Source: Morinoia aosen
Taxonomy: Eukaryota; Arthropoda; Malacostraca; Amphipoda; Talitridae
Reading direction: 5' to 3'
Assembly: GCA_030386875.1 (NCBI GenBank)
Contig: CM059563.1
Location: 47,681,602-47,745,601 of the forward strand
DNA: 64,000 bases
Part shown: positions 56,278 through 64,000 of the stretch, piece after piece
Position numbering within the stretch: position 1 is the first letter of the stretch
How the letters are laid out: every line of letters starts with the position of its first letter
Position numbers and translations under genes: made by a program
The notes under the pieces: model-generated
Told to the model about the DNA's origin: nothing
Databases searched by the model: none
The model's input: only the letters and a program-made list of their open reading frames with translations

Positions 56278-57617
56278 GTATGCTATCCACTTAGTGTTTA
56301 GTTGATAGAAAATTTAAGTCAGCATTAGAGATTTTACGAGCAAAAAAGTCTACATTGTTGTAATGAGATGATACAAAATCGCTGAATCTGTTTCAAATTA
56401 AAAGTAGGGGTCAACCACTTTGAGGATATATTCAAAGGAAAATTAAGGAACTGTTCAAATGATCTGTTTTAGTTTATGAACCTGATAAGTTGAGACCCAA
56501 CAGAATTACTAATCAACTGAGTATAGTAGTGCACCGACATAGGAAGACTTCGTGAAAATTATCAATGGAGTTTCCCTCAAAATGTAGAGGAATATTGTGG
56601 ATCCTGTGCTATGATGAACTTCGCTGCAAACCTTTGGAAAATAAATTCTGAAAACTCCACTGAGCGCATTGGTAACTGTCGATTACTGTGTAGGGCCGGA
56701 ATTGACGTGGTAAATTTATCCATTGACTGAAAAATCACAAAATATCAATACGCGGTCATAATCAAGTTGCCTGACCTTTGTGAAAGTAGTGAGGAAGAAA
56801 TATTCTCAACGAAGTTTTCGTCGAAAAATATTTAAAGATTGGGAATGGGGATACAGCATCTCAATATCATAAATACTTTCAAATACAGTAATAACATTGT
56901 CACTCAAACACTGAGCTCACATGTTTTTGTTGAACTTACTGAAGCTACTTTATTTCTATAATACCATTTAACTGAATGGATAGCAAGTGTTAGGCCAGAG
57001 CCAAGATAAGTCAACTGAAGCCTCTGTTCTACAGAGGGAAAATAATTCTTCTCTTAAATAACTGAGCTCGCGTAACACAGATACTTTCAAAACGTACTTC
57101 TATCGCGATCTTCAAATTTTCAAAAAGGGGAAGAACTGAAAGGAGGAAAAACTAAGAAGAACAGCTTGAAAGGAAAGGCTTAGAATAAAAACTTGAAATG
57201 AAAAACTAAGAAAACCATTTTAAGAAGAAAAACTAAAGAGAAAAACAAGCCTTCAAAAATTCGTTTGCTTGATTTAATTCGGTTAAAATTGAAGCTTTTT
57301 TTGACAGCTCAAAAATTTACCGGCGCGAAAAACTCCGCAGCCTGATTTAGTTCAGCTCAAATTTGAAGCTTGTTTTGGCAACTCAATATTTCAACGCTTG
57401 AAATCAGCTCGAAATCTCCAAAGCTTGTAATCAGTTCGAAAACCTGAACAAAAATTAGAAATTATCGCCGAACAGAAGAACTGTATTGGAAAACCCTCGT
57501 CTTAAAATAAATAATCAGTCAGCAACTGACTTTTCTCTTATCCCTGAAGTATCAGGAAGATTCCTTACTAATAACAAGCCTCAGAAATACGGCCCTCAGA
57601 AATCCCTAAGATCAAAA

Positions 57618-57765
57618 GGGTGGCATCCAAGAAGGACGAACCCAAAAATATCTATCAACCAGCATCCGAATAAGGATTTGCCTACAAAATACTTAACAAC
57701 TGGCGCCCAAGAAGGGATACATTTACTAAAATAGTTAACAATTGCTGCCCAAACAAGGACTCGCC
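57618..57765 (+). repeat. ~41-bp tandem repeat with PBS-like motif
   Basis: Four degenerate units contain versions of TGGCGCCCAAGAAGGG (about 57621, 57659, 57701, 57742). TGGCGCCC is the classic primer-binding start complementary to a tRNA-Lys end in LTR retroelements, so this could be a retroelement leader relic. No LTR, gag or pol is visible. Confidence 0.5.
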
Positions 57766-58381
57766 TTCCTAAAATAATTTATCACAAAGAAACCTGTGCG
57801 TTTATTTGTGAGTGGAGACGCCCTTGCATTTCTGTGCACTCCGTCTTTAAAACCGGTCTGAAATCCTTGAAGCTTGATCTTGGGAAGAAATACTCGAATA
57901 TCAACGTTTGATATCTAGTAAACAATCTTCAAAAAGTCGCATTCAACGAACACAGAAGCAGCTGAAGCTGATGTACCATTCCTACCAAAAAGTAGAAAGA
58001 TGAGGAAAAACTCTTTTTATTTAAAGCATAAAATTTTGTGGGGAGAGATGTCTTGCTGAGCAGTCTTATTATCAAATTCCTTGGCGCACGAACGCGAAAA
58101 AAGCGGTTCAGCCACAAGCATGTACGAACATAAGTGAAGAGGCCAAGCTGGTGACAATTGATGTTTTGGAAATCCGTTCTGCGGGCTTGTGATCGGTCTC
58201 GTCCTAAAAATTTTCGAAAAAAATTCGAAAAGTCTCAAAAATGTCGACACGCAGAAAAAATATCCTCGCACGAAAAATTAAGGTTGATGATAACATTTTT
58301 TACATCAATGCTCATTTAACTCGCCGCAGGCTCTTTTACATAGCAGTCTTCCTGCCCCATGCGTGTTGAAAAAACAACTAG

Positions 58382-58849
58382 TAGTGTACACGACCCGTCA
58401 GAAATGACGGGTTTTGATATTTCCCTTTAATAAACATTATAGATTTGGATGACAAACTAATGTATAAATCCTTATTTTCTTGTACTGTACACTGCTAAAA
58501 CTTTCATCATAGGTACAAGTTTAGTAGAACAATCTAAAGCGCGTGAAAGAGAGATGGACCAACCAACCAAGCAAACAAAAACAGTGTATGATCTTACCTA
58601 ATAATAATCTTTGTGTGTTTATTTATATATTCATATATTTACTTGGTGCCCGCTTCTTCCATCTCTCTGTGACGCTCATAAGGAAGTTCCATGACCGTGT
58701 CGATGGTACGAGTTCCACTAGTGCACAAGTACATGGATATTTTCATAGTAAGGATTATTAGAATGGGTATATTTGTTTATCATCCACATATAGGAAAATT
58801 ATTCATGTAAAATATTGATTCCGTCATTTATGACAAACCGTGTACACTA
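58382..58849. mobile_element. Hairpin-ended nonautonomous element, copy 1
   Basis: Bounded by TAGTGTACACG and its reverse complement CGTGTACACTA. Just inside each end is a hairpin: CCCGTCAGAAATGACGGG (58394-58411) and a decayed CCGTCATTTATGAC. The right half is homologous, in reverse complement, to 60212-60446. Confidence 0.8.
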
Positions 58850-59000
58850 GTTATCTATAATGAGCCAATAAGTTTTAGGAGAAATATTCTGTCTCTATCA
58901 CCTCGTGATAATTTGCATTTTTATGATCATTAATTCAAATTTTCATGCCCGCAATATTTTTTTTCTTGTAAATAAAAGTGAGCTGATGTTACGTTTTTTA

Positions 59001-59910
59001 CGAGGCGTGTCTGTAAAATAAGTTCCACGGGCTGCCGCTGGCGCTAGGATCGTTTCTATGCGCGGCCAGGCAACAGAGGCAGGTTGTTTGGTTCCCTCAC
59101 TCCAATCCCTTACCAAGCCAGCGTCGCTGCGACATTCAGTCTTCGCTCAGCAGCCGTCAGCAATGGAGCTTCTTCTTGCGTCTCCCGCCAGCTGCGAGTT
59201 GCGGTCTGTTATTCGTTTCCTGGCCGCTAAGAAGAAATCGGCGAAGGAAATTCACGAAGAACTTTGTCAAGTGTATGGAGATGAGTGTATGAGCTCCGGG
59301 ATGGTGCGCAGATGGATCAGGGACATTAAAAATGGCCGAACAGACGTCCACGACGAAGCCCGTGCAGGGCGGTCATCGTTTTCCGGCGAAACAGTTGCTA
59401 AAATCGAAGAAACAATGCTTGAAGATCGACGGATTACAGTTCGGGAGCTGTGCGAAAAGATTCCAGAGGTCAGCAAAACCATAATTGACAAGTTTTTGAC
59501 TAAACATTTAGGCTATTCAAAGGTCTGCGCAAGATGGGTACCAAAAATGCTCACTGCAGGTTGAAGCGGCCCAAGAATTTCTCGATTTTCACGGAACAAC
59601 CGAAGAGGAATTTCTGGACTCCATTGTTACTGGTGACGAGACCTGGGTACACTACGAGACGATACCGGAAACAAAGGAGCAATTGAAGCAGTGGAAGCAC
59701 CCTTCTTCGCCAGGAGCAAAGAAGTTCAAACAAATACTGTCTGCCGGGAAAATCATGGCTAGCGTTTTTTGGGATCGAAAGGGCGTATTGTTGTGCGAGT
59801 TTATGGCTCGCGGGACAACAATCAATGCAGAACTGTACTGTGAGACCTTGAAAAATCTTAGACGTGCAATTCAGAACAAGAGAATAGGAATACTGACAAA
59901 AGGGGTCTAT
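59001..59910 (+). mobile_element. 3'-truncated mariner element
   Basis: Begins after TA with CGAGGCGTGTCTGTAAAAT, a mariner-type terminal repeat, followed by transposase coding. The match ends near 59910, right after ILTKG, and the right terminal repeat is absent. Confidence 0.9.
59163..59910 (+). pseudogene. mariner transposase, truncated and frameshifted
   Basis: Starts MELLLASPASCELRSVIRFL, with the HTH region (AKEIHEELCQVYGDECMSSG, then VRRWIRDIKNGRTDVHDE) and HLGYSKVCARWVPKML. A one-base frameshift near 59560 leads to EFLDSIVTGDETWVHYE, holding the first catalytic Asp, and ARGTTINAELYCETLKNLRR. The second and third Asp blocks are missing, so it cannot catalyse transposition. Confidence 0.92.
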
Positions 59911-60211
59911 GCTAACATTCAAATAGATATGATTATTGGGACTCTATCCGACAGGGTATATAGAGTGGGGACAAATTAATATAACACGTTGATTAAATCG
60001 CTAGATTAAACATTTCTCAACCACGTAAACTTACGAATATTGGATAAACAAAAGTATAAAAAGGCTATTAATGTACCTAAAACCCACAAATATTTAATGG
60101 AAAAATATATAGGAATAGAAATAACAAATACGCGAACAAATGTTTACAACACATTTCAAGATAAACATCCATTAATACTTCGTTGCATAGCATTAATTAC
60201 TAGTGTTAATT

Positions 60212-60446
60212 ACTAGTGTCCCGTCAAAAATGACGGGATTCAATACTTTTCTCGAACAAATTTTCCAGGTGTGGTTGACAAATAAATATATCCATCCTAC
60301 CAGTACCCGTGATAAAAATTATTCTTGATGGGTTTTGCACAGGTGAAACTCGTATCACAGATACGGTCATTATAACTATTCTTTTGAGCGCGACAGAGAA
60401 ATGGAAGAAGCAGACTTCGAACAAATAAACCAATGATATTATTAGG
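60212..60446. mobile_element. Hairpin-ended element, copy 2 (partial)
   Basis: Begins ACTAGTGTCCCGTCAAAAAT; perfect hairpin CCCGTCAAAAATGACGGG at 60220-60237. Downstream GACAGAGAAATGGAAGAAGC matches the reverse complement of copy 1 near 58650-58680. The far end is not identified. Confidence 0.75.
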
Positions 60447-60601
60447 TAGTAGCAGGACACGTGGGAATTCCACGTTAAGGACACGGTAACGGTATAAATC
60501 TGAAGAATTAAAGATTTTTGTTTTTTAAATTCATCTTAAAGAGATTTTTTTGCGCATCCAACGATATAATTGGCTCTCAAGTACGTGCATTGGTTCTTCT
60601 C

Positions 60602-61319
60602 TTAAGGGGCCCATACACGTTCAAAAAAAGCGTCAAAATTTTGCATCAAAATATTGATATCAAAATTTTGATGCAAAATTTGACTGTGTGTGGGACATTT
60701 TGATGTCAAAAAAAGATTTGAATGAAAATTTTGATGGATCAAATCCGTTTGATATTTTTTGATGAGTCGTCAAATTTTTGATGCGTGTGTGGGCTTTTGT
60801 CAAAATTTTGTTCAAAATTGTTAGTCCGCAGGTGACTGCCGAGGAGACAGAATCGCCGTGTCTGGGAAGAAGGAGACCGAAAAAAAATTTTTGATTGAAG
60901 TTTTAGGCGTGTATCAAACCTTGTCAGCCTTGTGGAGAATTAAGTCGGAGGATTATAGCAATCGTGCCTAGCAAGCCGAGGCCTATGGCGCATCCATCCG
61001 AAGGAAGTTACGGAAGTCCACTGGTTCGTTAAAACGTAAATCTTGGATGATGTTGACGTGTCCGTAGGTTTCGCGTTTTAAATACCAGTCTTTTGATCAT
61101 TTCCGGCATTTAGCAAGAGGTTTATCAGAATCCAATGCGAACAATCGTGCTATGGCCACTGATGAATCCATGTCGAAGATTTTGACGATACTGAATTTTG
61201 ATCGAAAAAACGCCTAAACGTGTGTGGGCAATTAAGCATCAAAATTTGTATCAAAATTACGCGTCAAAATTTTGATGCAAAATTTTGACGCTTTTTTTGA
61301 ACGTGTATGGCCCCCTTAA
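60602..61319. mobile_element. TTAA-bounded TIR element with MADF-like relic
   Basis: About 718 bp between two CTTAAG sites. Inverted ends contain CCATACACGTTCAAAAAAAG and AGCGTCAAAATTTTGCATCA and continue into many TCAAAATTTTGA-type subterminal repeats. TTAA at both ends suggests piggyBac-type target choice. The interior carries a coding relic (60876-60971) more like a Harbinger accessory or host MADF protein. Confidence 0.82.
60876..60971 (+). pseudogene. MADF-domain-like relic
   Basis: Reads FLIEVLGVYQTLSALW, then RIKSEDYSNRA, a stop (60969-60971) and QAEAYG. This fits the MADF pattern LIE..(x)..LW..(x)..DYxNR..(x)..A. Only the first ~40 residues of the domain are recognisable and no start codon is evident. 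Confidence 0.6.
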
Positions 61320-62488
61320 GACTGGGTAGAAGACGCGCACTAGCGTGACCTTGTCGGGCGCCAATGTATGGGTGATCTCCTCCTGCCTTATTACGTGTCA
61401 GTTTTTTGGAGATCTTCTACGGGAATAGCAAGAGAGTTCATTCATAGCCGTGCTTGATGCTTCTAAAATTCTATCACTCTGTGATAAATTATGATGATGC
61501 AATTAAGTGTTTGATATGAGTCCGGCTGCTCTGGGTCATCAGCTAATTGGCTTGTTGTGTAAACATCTAATCGCCTCCCGCAGTTTTGAAAGCACAGAAA
61601 TTGCAATTATATCAATAGATAGGGCTTAAAAAGCTATAAAATCATAGAGTTTATACGTGAAAAAAACTTTGTTCAGAAATTATGGGAAAAATACGATTTT
61701 TTCTAGAAAAACGGCTGTCCTGAACACTTGCAATTTTTTCTTTAAAAATAATTCTTCTTCCACAATTTTTGGAGTACGAGAATGGGAAGTATATCATTTG
61801 ATAATGTTTTGTAAACTTCATCGATAAAAGCATCTCGACTTATGAAACACTTATTATTTTGAAAATTATACAACACGAAAAGAAAAATAACAGGGAAAGG
61901 AAGTCAATTTTTTTCAAAAAAATTCATAGAATTAAAAAATTTAAATTATCAAAATCCACTTGCCCTAATCGTTAGAGAACTACATAAGCTATTCTAAAAC
62001 GTATCACCGGTTCTGTAGCATCAAAACTGCAGGCCTAGAATTTTTTCTAAATCTCAATTTTGTCTATTTAAAAAAATTTCTGATACAGATACGAAAAAAA
62101 CACTTCCATCATAAAACAATCGTTGCATCATTTCACACCTATAGTGAAAATTTCAGAGAAATACATTTGTAATTGACTGACATTTTTTAACTATTACCGG
62201 CTCTTCTAAGCTAGGCGGACCCGTGAAAAATTCGGTCAACATTACCTAACCTACTCTAACTTATCCTCACCTAACCTATCCTGATAAAATGTCAATGTCC
62301 TAAAATGTCCTAACCTATCCTGATAAATTGTCAAACATATCGATGCATGTAAAGGCGATCTTTTAATGTTAGACTGAGGAATTCGGTATCCATGGTACTG
62401 CAAACTCAGAAAAAAAGCATAACGGATACCAAACAATTCCACGTTTCTTTAGAAGCCTACACCAAACAATTATATAAATAAATATACA
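61320..62488. other. Intronic DNA with telomere-like pentamers
   Basis: Mostly AT-rich and featureless. At 62245-62284 eight CCTAA-like pentamers run in register; a second short CCTAACCTATCCTGATAAA block follows at about 62310-62329. Confidence 0.6.
62245..62284 (-). repeat. Degenerate (CCTAA)8, insect-telomere-like
   Basis: Units CCTAA, CCTAC, TCTAA, CTTAT, CCTCA, CCTAA, CCTAT, CCTGA; reverse complement resembles TTAGG. Confidence 0.65.
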
Positions 62489-63835
62489 GGGTGTTTTTTT
62501 ACTTGGAAAAAACTTCGAACTAAGGTACAAAAACTCAGAGTAAATCGATTTTCATGAATGACAAAATCTCCAAAACTCTTTAGTTTTCGAGTTATGGCGT
62601 CGCAAAGCATGTTTAGAAGTGCATGTTATAACTGGGCCGCACACCAATTGTTATTCAAAGTTTTTAGTTTTCGAGATTGTCGAATACAATTAAAGCATTT
62701 TTTCTCATTTCATTATGGGTTATCCATTCCGACAACGACAAGATTTCAGGATGCAATGTGAAACTGAAATAATGAAATAAAATTTATTATTAACAATCTA
62801 CACTACTGGAACGCACGTGTTGCAGTATCAGTTCGCCATTTGTAGACTCGCCGTTGCACTGAGACCATGGAAAGATTTACCAATGCTGAGAAGGCAGACA
62901 TGCATTTGATTCATGGAGCTGCAGGCGGAAATGATAGGCTCGCTCTGAGGATGGACAGAGAAAGGTTTCCTAGGCGCGAAGTGCCTGATTTCCGGTATTT
63001 TGCTACTCTGCATACGAGATTGCGTGACACCGGCAGCTGCAACGTTTACAGAGGGAATGCTGGGCGCGGCCATCTTCCACAGGAGGATAGAATTGTGGAA
63101 TATTTTGAGCAACATCCACGAACCAGCACTCGTGCAGCTGCTCAACGTCTTGGCTTGCGAAACCATACAACTGTGTGGAGGGCACTACATCGTCAGCGAT
63201 TACATCCGTACCATTTCCAAAGAGTGCTAGGGCTCATGCCAGGTGATTTTGAACCTCGTATGCTGTTTTGCCAGTGGTAAATGTAACAGGAAAGAATGAA
63301 TCGCGGGTTCTCAAAACTTATTCTCTTCACAGATGAAGCTTATTTCTTTCGTGATGAGGTTTTCAACCGTCACATTAATCATTACTGGGCTGGAAATAAC
63401 CCTCATGTTATTCAGCCTAATAGTCACTAGCACAGATTTAGTGTCAACGTGTGGGCAGGCATTATAGGCAATAATTTAATTGGTCCGCACCTATTACCTT
63501 CTCCTCTCACGGGACCTGCGTACACCATCTTCCTACGCGAAGTTTTGCCTGGACTACTGGAGGACGTGCCCTTGGAGACACGCAGGCGAATGTGGTTCCA
63601 GCATGACGGAGCGCCAGCACATTACTTTCGTGAAACACGCCTGTTCCTGAAAAACCAATTTCAAAACCGATGGATTGGCAGAGGTGCTCCTGTAGCATGG
63701 CCAGCTAGGTCGCCTGATTTGACGCCACTGGATTTCTTCTTGTGGGGAACCATGAAGGACCTCGTGTATGCCACTCCTGTTGAATCGGAACAGGATCTGG
63801 TTGGACGCATTGTGGACTCAGCTGGCCGTATTCTA
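62489..63835 (+). mobile_element. DUF4817-type DDE transposon, 3' end lost
   Basis: Starts CAGGGTGTTTTTTTACTTGG after TATA, like other Tc1/mariner-superfamily elements with a CAGGGTG end. The transposase pseudogene occupies 62867-63835. Its 3' end is replaced by an opposing Tc1 fragment, and no right terminal repeat is present. Confidence 0.85.
62867..63835 (+). pseudogene. DUF4817/DDE transposase with three nonsense codons
   Basis: One continuous frame interrupted only by TAA (63278), TAA (63284) and TAG (63428). N-terminus MERFTNAEKADMHLIHGAAG is the DUF4817 helix-turn-helix; then TTVWRALHRQRLHPYH, LFTDEAYFFRDEVFN, HRFSVNVWAGIIGNNLIGPH, WFQHDGAPAHY and WPARSPDLTPLDFFLWG. The three acidic DDE positions (in FTDEA, QHDGA and TPLDF) are all present, so it died recently. 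Frame homology stops after DLVGRIVDSAGRI, near 63832. Confidence 0.92.
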
Positions 63836-64000
63836 TTCTCTTCAATGCAAATTCCTGTGAGTTCAGTGATGTTATTGGGACCTCTTTTTTGAATCTTCAA
63901 TTCAAATTCTATCCAAAAGTTCTCGATTGCATTCATGTCCGGGAATTGACTTAGACATTCTAAAATATTCATCTTCTTCATCCTCAACCATTCCTTGGTT
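63833..64000 (-). pseudogene. Tc1-family transposase C-terminal fragment
   Basis: Minus strand reads ILECLSQFPDMNAIENFW, then KIQKRGPNNITELTGICIEE. This is the Tc1 signature around the third catalytic residue (SPDLNPIENLW in intact members, E as the last acid of DD34E) plus the following helix. It abuts the DUF4817 pseudogene head-on and continues beyond the window. Confidence 0.85.

Larger units (their letters stand above)
56278..64000 (+). other. Copy 3 intron 2 (continues beyond window)
   Basis: At least 7.7 kb without a counterpart of exon 3 (YMVLRYKSPT), compared with 1.45 kb in copy 2. Expansion is explained by the mobile elements listed separately. Confidence 0.7.

Noticed and set aside
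59157-59491. Minus-strand frames across the mariner transposase
   Set aside because: Antisense shadows of a transposase reading frame.
62828-63166. 112-codon minus-strand frame
   Set aside because: Antisense shadow of the DUF4817 transposase on the + strand.

Overview
This window is nuclear DNA from an animal, most likely an arthropod and probably an insect. It has small GC-rich exons separated by long AT-rich introns. It carries Penelope-like, CR1/Jockey-type LINE, mariner, Tc1 and DUF4817-type DNA transposon remnants, and degenerate pentanucleotide tracts resembling the insect telomere unit TTAGG. The species cannot be fixed from sequence alone; a hemipteran-like genome is only a guess.

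The one real gene system is a head-to-tail array, all on the + strand, of solute carrier family 5 genes (SLC5, sodium:solute symporter superfamily). They look like sodium-coupled monocarboxylate / multivitamin transporters (SLC5A8/A12/A6-like). Copy 1 is represented by its last two exons (1861-1964 and 2825-3021). Copy 2 is complete: eleven exons between 15032 and 35531 join in phase into 1821 nt, a 606-residue protein plus stop. Copy 3 starts at 53890 and shows exons 1 and 2 (53890-54103, 56144-56277); the rest lies beyond the window. Where copies overlap, exon 2, 10 and 11 lengths and all visible intron phases are identical. Short blocks upstream of exon 1, in the start of intron 10 and in the 3'UTR are also shared, so the array arose by tandem duplication of whole transcription units.

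Layout: 1-1860, GC-rich block, then presumed intron of copy 1; 1861-3021, 3' end of copy 1; 3022-15031, intergenic DNA with a 34-bp minisatellite (4316-5236), a dead minus-strand LINE (about 6400-9320), a duplicated dispersed repeat (10490-11020) and a Penelope-like element with GIY-YIG endonuclease and inverted arms (11667-13457); 15032-35531, copy 2, whose introns hold a Tc1 fossil, a long-TIR DUF4817 derivative and a 23-bp minisatellite of about 80 units; 35532-53889, intergenic, with a three-copy motif cluster (39.2-39.95 kb), two related palindromic foldback elements (41.8-43.4 kb) and a SINE-like remnant (46.7-46.87 kb); 53890-64000, start of copy 3, with intron 2 loaded with mobile elements (PBS-like repeats, hairpin-ended repeats, mariner, a TTAA-bounded element with a MADF-like relic, a DUF4817 transposase pseudogene and an opposing Tc1 fragment).

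No RNA gene, CRISPR array or operon-like structure was seen. Exon boundaries were set by GT/AG sites, reading phase and family alignment from general knowledge; no search or transcript data were available.
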